Virus record (IMG/VR): IMGVR_UViG_3300025010_000649 | Coordinates: 1-29,285 of that record | Source: a virus | Direction: 5' to 3' (one strand) | Length of the DNA: 29,285 bases | Shown: positions 1 to 7,114 of the stretch, piece after piece | How positions within the stretch are numbered: the first letter of the stretch is position 1 | How the letters are laid out: every line of letters starts with the position of its first letter | Made by a program: the position numbers and the translations under genes | Notes under the pieces: generated by a model | What the model was told of the DNA's origin: nothing | Seen by the model: the letters and a program-made list of their open reading frames with translations, nothing else | Database searches by the model: none

Positions 1-1
1 T

Positions 2-295
2 GATGCACAAGCAGTTGGCGATGACTTTGTAGTTATCGGAACTGGGGTAAGGCGCTACACGCTATTTGAAAACAACAAGTTTATTAACTTGGCAGCGGGT
101 ACGGCTTCGGCATCAGCGCTAACGGGTGCAGTTTTAGCTGACCATCCTGTTTTATCGTCTTACGATATTCTTATCAATGCGACACAACTGGGAACAGATA
201 CAGAGGTATTTGTCGCACCAGCGTCATCCGGTACGAGAGCCGCTATCTACAACACAGGTATTGCTATCGGCACTGCGAGCTTAGTAGCAGCTTAA
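2..295 (+). CDS. Probable virion protein, C-terminal part (5' end outside window)
   Basis: The frame is open from the first bases of the window with no convincing start, so this is the last 97 codons of a longer gene. The visible TTG at position 89 is not needed as a start. The protein is rich in Ala, Gly, Ser and Thr with short beta-prone stretches, and ends in an Ala/Ser/Leu-rich tail. This composition matches the small virion-like proteins at 6546-7638. It lies just upstream of a promoter-like site and the accessory cassette, where a capsid or head-decoration gene would be expected. No family motif was recognised; capsid, decoration or head-fibre protein are all possible. Confidence 0.55.
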   Translation, partial: DAQAVGDDFVVIGTGVRRYTLFENNKFINLAAGTASASALTGAVLADHPVLSSYDILINATQLGTDTEVFVAPASSGTRAAIYNTGIAIGTASLVAA

Positions 296-298
296 AAC

Positions 299-328
299 TT
301 GCAATAGTTTTTCTGTTGTTGCTATAAT
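299..328 (+). promoter_or_regulatory. Sigma70-type promoter upstream of the FkbM/GroESL/GT cassette
   Basis: A -35 hexamer TTGCAA (299-304), an 18-base spacer and a perfect -10 TATAAT (323-328) lie in the gap after the virion gene. Transcription would start near 335, inside the hairpin that follows. It would drive the tightly overlapping genes that run to the terminator at 6504-6532. Confidence 0.6.
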
Positions 329-367
329 GGTGGCAGGCAGGTTGGCAAGTGGGCTTGTCCTGCCACC
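329..367 (+). promoter_or_regulatory. Long hairpin at the start of the cassette mRNA
   Basis: GGTGGCAGG (329-337) pairs perfectly with CCTGCCACC (359-367). A second short stem, CAAG (346-349) with CTTG (354-357), lies in the loop. No T-run follows, so it does not look like an intrinsic terminator. It begins one base after the TATAAT box and overlaps the expected transcription start. It could stabilise the mRNA, act as a protein site, or be an operator. Confidence 0.5.
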
Positions 368-375
368 ACACTTGC

Positions 376-1047
376 ATGGATGATAAGAAACTAGAATTTC
401 ACGGCATCTTCTTTGTGCCTCCTATAACCGAAAATTTTATCGGACATCAATGTTCAGAGATTTGGCGAGACAATGTCTATGCACCTTTCTTACAAGGTAA
501 AAGTGGATTAACCATAGTAGATTTGGGTAGTAATATAGGACTTACTACTTATTACTTTTCACAATTTGCCGATAAAGTTTATTCAGTAGAACCCTCAAAA
601 GAACATTTCCAAACTCTCACAAGAATGCTCACGTTTAATAACATTCAAAATGTAGTCCCGATAAATAAGGCAATTTACATTAAAAGTGGAAAATTATCGC
701 TTTACCACGATGTTAAAAACAAAACCATGTATAGTTTGCACTCCGCAATAGGGAGTGCTAATAAGTTTATAAGCGAGGAGGTTGAAGCTATTACGCTCGG
801 CGAGCTGTTTAAAGAACACGATATTAAGCACGTTGATTTTATGAAGTGCGATATCGAAGGGAGCGAGACGGAATTGTTATCTTCTACTAGTTTTATGGAT
901 GTAGCGGACAAAATAAGCACAATTGTAGTAGAAAGACACGACTGGGCAGGCAGACAACCCCAACAATTAGTAGATGCGCTTAAAAACGCAGGGTTTAACG
1001 TAGGCCAAGTTTCAACAAGCGCGGATTTGTTAGTAGGTACTAAATGA
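376..1047 (+). CDS. FkbM-family SAM-dependent methyltransferase (first copy)
   Basis: This 223-residue protein has the Rossmann SAM-binding signature VDLGSNIGLTT (about residues 48-58), then an acidic residue in YSVEPS (about 70-74), and the FkbM-like motif MKCDIEGSE near 156-164. FkbM-family enzymes usually O-methylate sugars or similar small groups. I start at ATG 376, where similarity to the following paralogue begins. A GTG at 349 would add nine residues but lies inside the upstream hairpin. It overlaps the next gene by an ATGA junction and sits beside a second FkbM gene and two glycosyltransferases. A role in methylating glycans is inferred; the substrate is unknown. Confidence 0.85.
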   Translation: MDDKKLEFHGIFFVPPITENFIGHQCSEIWRDNVYAPFLQGKSGLTIVDLGSNIGLTTYYFSQFADKVYSVEPSKEHFQTLTRMLTFNNIQNVVPINKAIYIKSGKLSLYHDVKNKTMYSLHSAIGSANKFISEEVEAITLGELFKEHDIKHVDFMKCDIEGSETELLSSTSFMDVADKISTIVVERHDWAGRQPQQLVDALKNAGFNVGQVSTSADLLVGTK

Positions 1048-1796
1048 AAAAAAGAAAGATTAAACACGAACTTTTAAACGGCGGTAAAGAAACCGAGATT
1101 CACTATCCGATTAAAGATGATGAGTTTGACAACCAAGTTGAAGAGATATTTGTTAATGGGAATTACGGCTTCCATTTACCGAAAGATGGTGTTTATATGG
1201 ATTTAGGAGCCAATGTAGGAATGGCTACACTTTACTTTGCCAACTTCGCTAAAAAGATTTACGCGATTGAGCCAAACCCCGACATATATGAGGCATTAGT
1301 AGAAAACACGAAACACTTAAAAAATGTAGAAACATTCAATGTAGCTTGGGCAAACGGAACGGGCAAAGAGTTTCTTTACGGAACTAAGTTGGGTGATTTA
1401 CCTCAAACTTTTTGGGATAGAGGTTCGAATAAAGGAACAAGCGCAATAGTCGTTGATTGCATAACACCGAAGGACTTTTGGAAGGATAATAAAATAGGCC
1501 ATATTGACTTATTGAAAGTAGATATCGAGGATGCGGAATATATTATATTTCCAAGTGATAACTTTGGTGAGATAACAAAAGATATAGACGCAATAATAGG
1601 TGAGGCACACTTTGGGGTTAATGGGGGCTTTCCTGAGATAATACCGGAACTTCTTAAACCGTGGGGCTACAAAACTACTTTTCCTAAACTCAAAAAACAC
1701 AACTATAGAAGATTTTTTAAGTACACGGATTTACTTAAAGGCATGACAAAAGAATACCTACATGATAGCGATACTATATTTTTAAGTAAGAAATGA
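1044..1796 (+). CDS. FkbM-family SAM-dependent methyltransferase (second copy)
   Basis: This 250-residue protein carries the SAM-binding motif YMDLGANVGMATLYF (about 51-65), then IYAIEPNP (about 72-79), and a downstream LLKVDIEDAEY segment that matches the FkbM acidic motif. It is a diverged paralogue of the gene before it, with the same domain order. The start overlaps the preceding stop (ATGA), and its own stop overlaps GroES, so translation is probably coupled. Two adjacent copies suggest methylation at two positions or on two sugars made by the nearby glycosyltransferases. That pairing is an inference from position. Confidence 0.85.
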   Translation: MKKRKIKHELLNGGKETEIHYPIKDDEFDNQVEEIFVNGNYGFHLPKDGVYMDLGANVGMATLYFANFAKKIYAIEPNPDIYEALVENTKHLKNVETFNVAWANGTGKEFLYGTKLGDLPQTFWDRGSNKGTSAIVVDCITPKDFWKDNKIGHIDLLKVDIEDAEYIIFPSDNFGEITKDIDAIIGEAHFGVNGGFPEIIPELLKPWGYKTTFPKLKKHNYRRFFKYTDLLKGMTKEYLHDSDTIFLSKK

Positions 1797-2047
1797 TAAA
1801 TCCGTTTCCGAAATATTTACTAGTACTTCCGATTAAGGAAGAACAAATGACTTCGGGGGGCATTGCATTGCCTGAAATCTCGCAAGACAAACCGATGAAA
1901 GGCGAAGTTGTCGCTATCGGTGAAAAAATAAAAAATGTAAAAGTTGGGGATATTATTGTGCATAAAAAGTGGATAAATGAAACTTATAAACATGAAGGCA
2001 CAGAATATATATTTGTCAGGAAAGAAGATTTGTTAGCAAAGTTATGA
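1793..2047 (+). CDS. groES: GroES co-chaperonin (phage-borne)
   Basis: At 84 residues it is slightly shorter than a typical 95-residue GroES. It keeps the main features: a first strand ending in LVLPI, a mobile loop around residues 18-28 containing SGGIALP (the hydrophobic triplet that contacts GroEL), a GEVVAIGEKI strand, VKVGD, and a C-terminal EYIFVRKEDLLAKL. It would cap the GroEL ring made from the next gene, which it overlaps by four bases. Phage T4 gp31 is a known phage GroES analogue, but this one is recognisably GroES by sequence. It sits between sugar-modifying genes rather than beside capsid genes. Confidence 0.93.
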   Translation: MINPFPKYLLVLPIKEEQMTSGGIALPEISQDKPMKGEVVAIGEKIKNVKVGDIIVHKKWINETYKHEGTEYIFVRKEDLLAKL

Positions 2048-3624
2048 GCAGATTTCCTATAAAAATTGTCTCTGGAACTAACGCTAGAAAGAAATTGCTG
2101 GAAGGAATAAATATTTTGGCCGATGCAGTTTCTAGCACATTAGGCCCTCGTGGTCGAAATGTGGCTATTAATCAATCAAACGGCGCACCAAGAATAATTC
2201 ATGACGGAGTCGGTGTAGCTTTACGAATTGACTTGTTTAATGAGTTTGAAGATATGGGCGCACAACTCTTAAAAGAGGCGGCTATCAAAACAAACGATAT
2301 CGCAGGAGATGGTACTACAACTGCAACCATACTTGCACAATCGCTAATCAGTAAAGGTTTGGAAGATATTACGGCAGGCAAAAACCCCATGACCTTAAAG
2401 GCCGAGCTTGAAGAAGCTACTAAGTTACTTTTAAAAGAATTAAAGAAATTATCACGTCCTGTTGATAACGACAAGGAGGTTGAGCGTGTAGCTACAATTG
2501 CTTCAGCAAACCCCAAACTTGGTAAGATGGTGGCTAGCGCGATTAAAAAGGTAGGTAAAGACGGAGTGATTGACGTTGAACGGGGTAATAAGGCCGAAAC
2601 TGAAATTGAGTATAAACAAGGCATGGAGATAGACAGGGGCTACAAATCGCCTTATTTTGTAACTAATAAACAGACAGTTGAGGCGGTAGTTGATGATCCT
2701 TACATTCTTCTTACAAATAAAAAGATAAATCACAGCCAACCGGAGTTGGTGCCTTTTATGGAGAAGTTTTTAAAGGTAAGCAAGAACTTAGTAATTATCG
2801 GTGAGGTTGAGGAAGAGGCACTAGCCACTTTAGTTGTTAATAGACTAAAAGGAATATTGAATGTAGTAGCAATTCAACCACCAGCGTTTGGCGACAGGCA
2901 AATAGATGAGTTGGAGGACTTGGCTATATTAACGGGCGGTACTGTAATAAATGTGGATTCAGGTAGAAAACTTGATAGTGTTGAAATTGAAGAATTGGGC
3001 CGTGCTGATAGCGTTAAATCTGATAGGGATAAAACTACAATTCTAGGTGGTAAAGGAAACTCTGCGCTAATTAAAGAATACACTGATAAGTTAAAAGAAC
3101 AGATTAAGAGAGGTAACACCGAATATGATACAGGAATTAAAAAGCAACGATTGGCTAAAATGATGGGTGGGGTTGCAATAATTAAAGTAGGTGGGATTAC
3201 CGAAGTTGAGCTGGATGACAAACGGGAACGCGTTATAGACGCTGTTAGAAGCGCGCAGGCATCAATTGAGGAGGGAATAGTAGCAGGAGGGCAGGTAGCT
3301 TATTTGGTGCTCTCACAAGGCGACTGGTGGCCTGATACTTTGGGTGCTCAAATACTGCGTGAGGCTATCAAGAAGCCATTTAAAATCTTAATGGAGAATA
3401 CGGGTTATGACTACGCCGAGGCATTAGGTAAAATAACACCGATTGAGTACCCCAAAGCGATAGATGTAATGGATGGAGAGGTTAAGGATATGATTGAGGC
3501 AGGAGTAATTGATTCAGCATTAGTAGCTAAAAGTGCGGTAGAAAACGCGGTAAGTGTGGCGGGGATGGCTTGGACGCTTTCTTGTATGATTAGTGAACCC
3601 TATCAGAATAAGGAAACAAAATGA
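2044..3624 (+). CDS. groEL: GroEL chaperonin (phage-borne)
   Basis: At 526 residues this is close to full-length GroEL (about 545). The N-terminal equatorial domain has TLGPRGRNV (about 32-40) and the nucleotide-binding NDIAGDGTTT (about 84-93), with Asp89 matching the catalytic Asp of bacterial GroEL. The apical domain (about 180-370) has PPAFGDRQ, and the C-terminal equatorial part keeps RVIDAV and EEGIVAGG. The usual third Gly of VAGGG is replaced by Gln, and the flexible Gly-Gly-Met tail is absent; the protein ends in a charged tail. It folds client proteins inside a double ring with the GroES encoded just upstream. Clients may include phage virion or glycosyltransferase proteins (inference). 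Confidence 0.96.
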   Translation: MSRFPIKIVSGTNARKKLLEGINILADAVSSTLGPRGRNVAINQSNGAPRIIHDGVGVALRIDLFNEFEDMGAQLLKEAAIKTNDIAGDGTTTATILAQSLISKGLEDITAGKNPMTLKAELEEATKLLLKELKKLSRPVDNDKEVERVATIASANPKLGKMVASAIKKVGKDGVIDVERGNKAETEIEYKQGMEIDRGYKSPYFVTNKQTVEAVVDDPYILLTNKKINHSQPELVPFMEKFLKVSKNLVIIGEVEEEALATLVVNRLKGILNVVAIQPPAFGDRQIDELEDLAILTGGTVINVDSGRKLDSVEIEELGRADSVKSDRDKTTILGGKGNSALIKEYTDKLKEQIKRGNTEYDTGIKKQRLAKMMGGVAIIKVGGITEVELDDKRERVIDAVRSAQASIEEGIVAGGQVAYLVLSQGDWWPDTLGAQILREAIKKPFKILMENTGYDYAEALGKITPIEYPKAIDVMDGEVKDMIEAGVIDSALVAKSAVENAVSVAGMAWTLSCMISEPYQNKETK

Positions 3625-4370
3625 AAAGAAAACCCGTAGTTTGCTTTACCATTGCCGATCACAATAATGTTAAGTGGGCGTTAATGCTTGAAAAGAGCCT
3701 GAGAAAATTCCACACTAAACAGGAGCTTCCCTTAGAGATAATAGCGGGGCACATTCTTGACAATGCTCTAAAACAAGATAGTCAATTTTTCTATCGAGCG
3801 AAACCAGTTGTTGCCAGTCAACTAATTGAAAATTACGAAGTTGTAATCGGAGCAGATGCCGATAGTATTATCACCGCGCCGATTAACGAAGCGTGGGAGG
3901 GGGATTTTGACGTTAAACTGGTTTTAAATAGTAATCCACGAGAACACAAAGCATATCCTGTTGGCGTGTGGGACATTGACCCCATACACGAATACGTTAA
4001 TTGTGGCTTTGTGTCTATGCGCTCAAAAGAGTTCGTTGACCATTGGCACAGGCTTTGCTATTCACCAAGATTTGAAAGATATCCCATGCGGGAGCAGGAT
4101 TTTTTAAACATAATAGTTCACTATGGAAACTATAACTGTCAGTTATTAGAGAATACTGATCAGTTTTGGGGTTTAAGTTCAAAGGGGTATTGGGCTGATA
4201 TCAAGTTAGACAAAGATAAATTAATTTTACCCGCTAATGATGAATGGAATAAAAACGATAGGATAATTCGCGTTATCCATTGGGGTGGCGGCAACGATCC
4301 AAATAAAATGAATTTCAATACACGATTCCAGCCTGAAGTGGCTAAGTTTCTAAATGATTTAGTTAAATGA
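3621..4370 (+). CDS. GT8-like/GT-A fold glycosyltransferase
   Basis: This 249-residue protein begins with VVCFTIADHNNVKWA, typical of the first strand of GT-A glycosyltransferases. It has a metal/nucleotide-sugar-binding DXD motif as DAD (79-81) within VVIGADADSII. NCGFVSMRS near 127-135 resembles the acceptor-side motif of GT8-type enzymes, and a late VIHWGGG supplies a His as in that group. It overlaps GroEL upstream and the GT4-like gene downstream by four bases each. It probably transfers a sugar from an NDP-sugar in the cytoplasm. Donor and acceptor cannot be read from the sequence; a virion protein or host glycan are both possible. Confidence 0.75.
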   Translation: MKRKPVVCFTIADHNNVKWALMLEKSLRKFHTKQELPLEIIAGHILDNALKQDSQFFYRAKPVVASQLIENYEVVIGADADSIITAPINEAWEGDFDVKLVLNSNPREHKAYPVGVWDIDPIHEYVNCGFVSMRSKEFVDHWHRLCYSPRFERYPMREQDFLNIIVHYGNYNCQLLENTDQFWGLSSKGYWADIKLDKDKLILPANDEWNKNDRIIRVIHWGGGNDPNKMNFNTRFQPEVAKFLNDLVK

Positions 4371-6469
4371 AAAGACGTGACTTAAAAATAATATGGCACA
4401 GTAATAGCGTAAATGTTAATAGTGGTTACGCAACCTTTAGTAGGGATTTATTATTTAGGTTACTCAGGGATGGCTGGAATGTGGCAAATATAGGCTTTTT
4501 CGGAGTGGAAGGATATCACACATTTATGAATGGTGAAGATCTTATTGACGATAGATTTAAAGGATTAAAATTAAAGGTTTATCCTAAAATGAACGACCCT
4601 TACGGATCGGATGCTTTAGTTAGCCATTCAGCAGATTTCGGCGCTCATGTTGCTTTTGCGATGTTGGATATCTGGACGATTCAACCGCAAGCACTTCAAG
4701 AATTAAATAACAATGGAACTAAATTCATACCATACTTACCGATTGACCAAGAACCTATTTACACACCGATATTAAGTAATTTAAACCATGCTTATAAGAT
4801 AATTACTTTCGCGAAATACGGCCAGAAACAACTTCAGAATGCGGGATATACTTCAACTTTAATCTTAGAAGGAGTGGATACTGAGATATTTAAACCAATG
4901 GATAAAGCAGAATGTAGAAAAGAGCTTGACTTACCGCAAGAGAATTTCTTTTTTGGAATGATAGGTGCTAATAAAGAAAATCCGCCAAGAAAGGGTTATC
5001 AAGAGGCTATTGAGGCTTTTAAAATGTTTTTAGACAAACATCCAGAGGCGAGAATGTTTTTCCACACTCAACAAGTTGCGCCAGGAGGCTTTCCCATACT
5101 TGAGTTTGGTAAGTATCTTAATATCCACGACAAGATGTACTTTTTAAATCCTTATAAGAGTTCTTTTGCGTCAGACTCACACAAGATAGCGAGAGAAATA
5201 AACACTTTTGATATTCTTCTACACCCTTCACAAACCGAAGGCTTTGGACTTTTACCGGTTGAAGCTCAGTCGTGTTTTCCTGAAGAGATTAAAGTTTCTA
5301 TGGATAATATATTATCTGGACAAGTAAGAAAATTTACTGGTGAGTTGGTTGAAATAAAAACCAGCAGAGGAACCATCAGGTCAACACCAGAACATCCGTT
5401 CTATACAGATAATGGGTGGGTTAAAGCGGGAGAATTGACCAAAGAGTATCACCTATTGTATAATAACGAACATGACAAGAGGGGCGTTTACAAAGGAAGA
5501 ATCAAGGAGGTTTTTGAGTCTCTATCGAGAACATACACTAGAGGAAGTGGCAAGAATCATGAACAGGACATACAGTTCAGTTCTATGGCACAAAAAAAAG
5601 GCGGGCTATCGAAAAACAATGAAAGAGAGATTGAAAATGAAAAAAGTAAAGCTAACAAAGATAGATTTGTCGTATTTAGCGGGGATGATAGACGGAGACG
5701 GCCAAGTCACAATAAGAAAAATGAGTGGTGGGAAATGGAAACCCTTAATATCAATAACAAACGATTCAGAAACATTGATGAATTGGTTAAGACAAAAAAT
5801 ACCAACGAAATCTTCCTATATAGAAAAAAGGGGGTTGAGGGAAAATGGTCAAATGGGTTATTTGTTTCATATAACAGGGATTTCTTATCTCAATTTTTTC
5901 AAGGATATTTTGCCTTATCTGGTGATAAAAAAAGAGAGATTGAAACTAGTAATCAAATGGACAGAAATGAGACTAAAACAAGGAAACAACGAACCAGCAA
6001 ATTCAGAGAAATTTCTAACGATAGTGAAAACGATAAGGCATTTGAACTCGTCAAAATTGAGAGCATACAAAGAAGTACAGTAAAAAATCTGCTAGTTTAT
6101 AATTTTACAACAAATAGCAATGTTTATCTGGCAAACGGGTATCTCGTTCATAATTGTGGAGTCCCGCCGATTGTAAATAATTGCCACTCACAACCTGAGA
6201 TGATAATTGATGGCAAAACGGGTGAGATTTGCGAAATAGGTAAAGGTTGGTTTAGAAATATGAGCGCTTATGTTTATCCCGCTGACGTTAATTCTTTATA
6301 CGACAAAATGGAAACTTTATACGCTAAAGTAAAAGACGAAAAAACAAGAAAGCAGATCGCCAAAGACGCCAGACAAAATGTACTAGATAATTACAATATC
6401 GAAAAAGTGGCCGATAAATTCATTAGTTTCTTGGAAACTTTACAAGACGAGATTCTTCCTATAAAATAA
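4367..6469 (+). CDS. GT4-type glycosyltransferase interrupted by an in-frame intein
   Basis: The 700-residue product consists of two extein parts around a 294-residue intein. Extein N (1-302) starts with HSNSVNVNSGYATFSRDLL, the Gly-rich donor-site start of GT4 enzymes. It continues through FFGMIGANKENPPRKGYQEA and ends in PSQTEGFGLLPVEAQS, the E-x7-E motif (Glu291, Glu299). Extein C starts at Cys597 with CGVPPIVNN. Joined together, EAQSCGVPPIV is the normal unbroken GT4 active-site segment, so the host protein should be about 406 residues after splicing. Without splicing the active site is broken. It is the last gene of the cassette and is followed by a terminator. Confidence 0.88.
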   Translation: MKRRDLKIIWHSNSVNVNSGYATFSRDLLFRLLRDGWNVANIGFFGVEGYHTFMNGEDLIDDRFKGLKLKVYPKMNDPYGSDALVSHSADFGAHVAFAMLDIWTIQPQALQELNNNGTKFIPYLPIDQEPIYTPILSNLNHAYKIITFAKYGQKQLQNAGYTSTLILEGVDTEIFKPMDKAECRKELDLPQENFFFGMIGANKENPPRKGYQEAIEAFKMFLDKHPEARMFFHTQQVAPGGFPILEFGKYLNIHDKMYFLNPYKSSFASDSHKIAREINTFDILLHPSQTEGFGLLPVEAQSCFPEEIKVSMDNILSGQVRKFTGELVEIKTSRGTIRSTPEHPFYTDNGWVKAGELTKEYHLLYNNEHDKRGVYKGRIKEVFESLSRTYTRGSGKNHEQDIQFSSMAQKKGGLSKNNEREIENEKSKANKDRFVVFSGDDRRRRPSHNKKNEWWEMETLNINNKRFRNIDELVKTKNTNEIFLYRKKGVEGKWSNGLFVSYNRDFLSQFFQGYFALSGDKKREIETSNQMDRNETKTRKQRTSKFREISNDSENDKAFELVKIESIQRSTVKNLLVYNFTTNSNVYLANGYLVHNCGVPPIVNNCHSQPEMIIDGKTGEICEIGKGWFRNMSAYVYPADVNSLYDKMETLYAKVKDEKTRKQIAKDARQNVLDNYNIEKVADKFISFLETLQDEILPIK
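5273..6154 (+). mobile_element. Intein (294 residues) in the GT4 gene, with an out-of-frame endonuclease gene
   Basis: The element starts at Cys303 of the host protein. Block A is CFPEEIKVSM, block B contains TPEHPFYT (the Thr-x-x-His motif), and WVKAGEL follows. The C-terminal splicing half begins near FELVKIESI and includes LLVYNFTTNSNVYLANG and LVHN, ending in the His-Asn pair followed by the +1 Cys (codon 6155-6157). All expected splicing residues are present, so it is probably active. Between the halves, roughly 200 in-frame codons form a hydrophilic, low-complexity-looking region rather than an endonuclease. The +1 frame of the same DNA encodes a LAGLIDADG endonuclease. Confidence 0.9.
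5472..6083 (+). CDS. LAGLIDADG homing endonuclease encoded in the +1 frame inside the intein
   Basis: This 203-residue ORF lies wholly within the intein DNA but one base out of frame with it. Residues 5-47 look like a SANT/helix-turn-helix DNA-binding domain (FTKEESRRFLSLY, then EEVARIMNRTYSSVLWHKK). Residues 69-77 are LAGMIDGDG, a clear LAGLIDADG motif, followed by ISITNDSE and FFKDILPYLVIKKERLKL, typical of single-motif enzymes that act as dimers. The frame is open only from 5439, and ATG 5472 is the first usual start. No good ribosome-binding site is visible, so it may need translational coupling, frameshifting or an internal transcript. The last part (about 6049-6083) overlaps the C-terminal splicing domain. 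Confidence 0.82.
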   Translation: MTRGAFTKEESRRFLSLYREHTLEEVARIMNRTYSSVLWHKKKAGYRKTMKERLKMKKVKLTKIDLSYLAGMIDGDGQVTIRKMSGGKWKPLISITNDSETLMNWLRQKIPTKSSYIEKRGLRENGQMGYLFHITGISYLNFFKDILPYLVIKKERLKLVIKWTEMRLKQGNNEPANSEKFLTIVKTIRHLNSSKLRAYKEVQ

Positions 6470-6503
6470 ATTACTACATAAGATGTAGGCAAGAGAGGTA
6501 ATA

Positions 6504-6532
6504 AGCACTCCGAAAGGGGTGCTATTTTTTTT
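6504..6532 (+). terminator. Intrinsic terminator after the GT cassette
   Basis: AGCACTCC (6504-6511) pairs with GGGGTGCT (6516-6523) around a GAAA tetraloop, with one G-U pair, and is followed by an eight-T run (6525-6532). It separates the accessory cassette from the virion genes. The next gene's ribosome-binding site GGAGGTGA (6533-6540) directly abuts the T-run. Confidence 0.9.
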
Positions 6533-6545
6533 GGAGGTGAGTTTA

Positions 6546-6884
6546 ATGATTTATCAACTTAAACAAGGAACACTAACAGTAGCACTTTCAGGAACCGTAG
6601 CAACAGGTCAGGAAATTCTAGACGGAGAGCTAAGCCACATTGTTGTCAGGGTTCCTGCACTTACAGGAACAGGCACAATTACAGTTAGGGGAACGGATAG
6701 TCTTGGAGGGACAATTTATCCTTTAACTACTATTACAGAAGCTACCGTAAATAGTGTTGCGCCTATCGGCACACCTACACATTTTTCAGGAACTCTTTAC
6801 TTTAGAGTTGAAGAAACAAGCGGAACACAGGATGCTGCTGCAGATATACTTTACAACCTTTACTACGCAACCAAACACGGTTAA
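6546..6884 (+). CDS. Small beta-rich virion-type protein
   Basis: This 112-residue protein starts at ATG 6546, six bases after a strong GGAGGTGA site. An upstream GTG at 6519 lies inside the terminator and is unlikely. The sequence is dominated by Thr, Gly, Val and Ile in alternating beta patterns (for example VRVPALTGTGTITVRG), as in phage head-decoration, fibre or neck proteins. It has no membrane segment or catalytic motif. It opens the late virion block and overlaps the next gene by one base. The exact role is not recognised. Confidence 0.65.
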   Translation: MIYQLKQGTLTVALSGTVATGQEILDGELSHIVVRVPALTGTGTITVRGTDSLGGTIYPLTTITEATVNSVAPIGTPTHFSGTLYFRVEETSGTQDAAADILYNLYYATKHG

Positions 6885-7114
6885 TGCCAAAAAACGCAAA
6901 GATTATAGATTACAAACCAAGCAACGAAGGAATAATCGACTATAAGCCTCAAAACGAGGCTGTACTTGATTACAAGCCAAGAAATGAAAATATTGCACCG
7001 GATACAACAGACCAGTTATACGAAGTAACTTTAGGTGCTGGGATGTTAATAGGATTAGGCCCGCACATAACTTATTCTAGTGATATAGATATAATAACGC
7101 CAAAATCAAAATGA
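6884..7114 (+). CDS. Small protein with three tandem DYKP repeats
   Basis: This 76-residue protein has three near-identical ten-residue units in its N-terminal half, followed by a charged linker and a Gly-rich hydrophobic segment (LGAGMLIGLGP, about 51-61). It sits between two beta-rich virion-type genes, with its start overlapping the previous stop and its end overlapping the next start. The repeats are hydrophilic and Tyr/Lys/Pro-rich, which suggests an extended binding peptide rather than a globular fold. A minor virion or assembly factor is possible. No known family was recognised. Confidence 0.55.
   Translation: MPKNAKIIDYKPSNEGIIDYKPQNEAVLDYKPRNENIAPDTTDQLYEVTLGAGMLIGLGPHITYSSDIDIITPKSK
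6899..6988 (+). repeat. Three tandem 30-bp repeats encoding (K/G/A)-x-(I/L)-DYKP-x-NE
   Basis: The encoded units are KIIDYKPSNE, GIIDYKPQNE and AVLDYKPRNE, each exactly 30 bases. The protein repeat is better conserved than the DNA, since synonymous third positions differ. This suggests selection on the peptide rather than a recent slippage event. Confidence 0.85.

Noticed and set aside
702-1067. Minus-strand frame over the first FkbM gene
   Set aside because: It is a shadow of the coding frame, with Ser/Leu-rich sequence and no ribosome-binding site. All strong genes here run on the + strand.
5273-6154. Intein with in-frame endonuclease broken by sequencing errors
   Set aside because: Two compensating indels would be needed, and the endonuclease frame still overlaps the intact C-terminal splicing block. 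Not excluded without reads, but less likely than true overlap.
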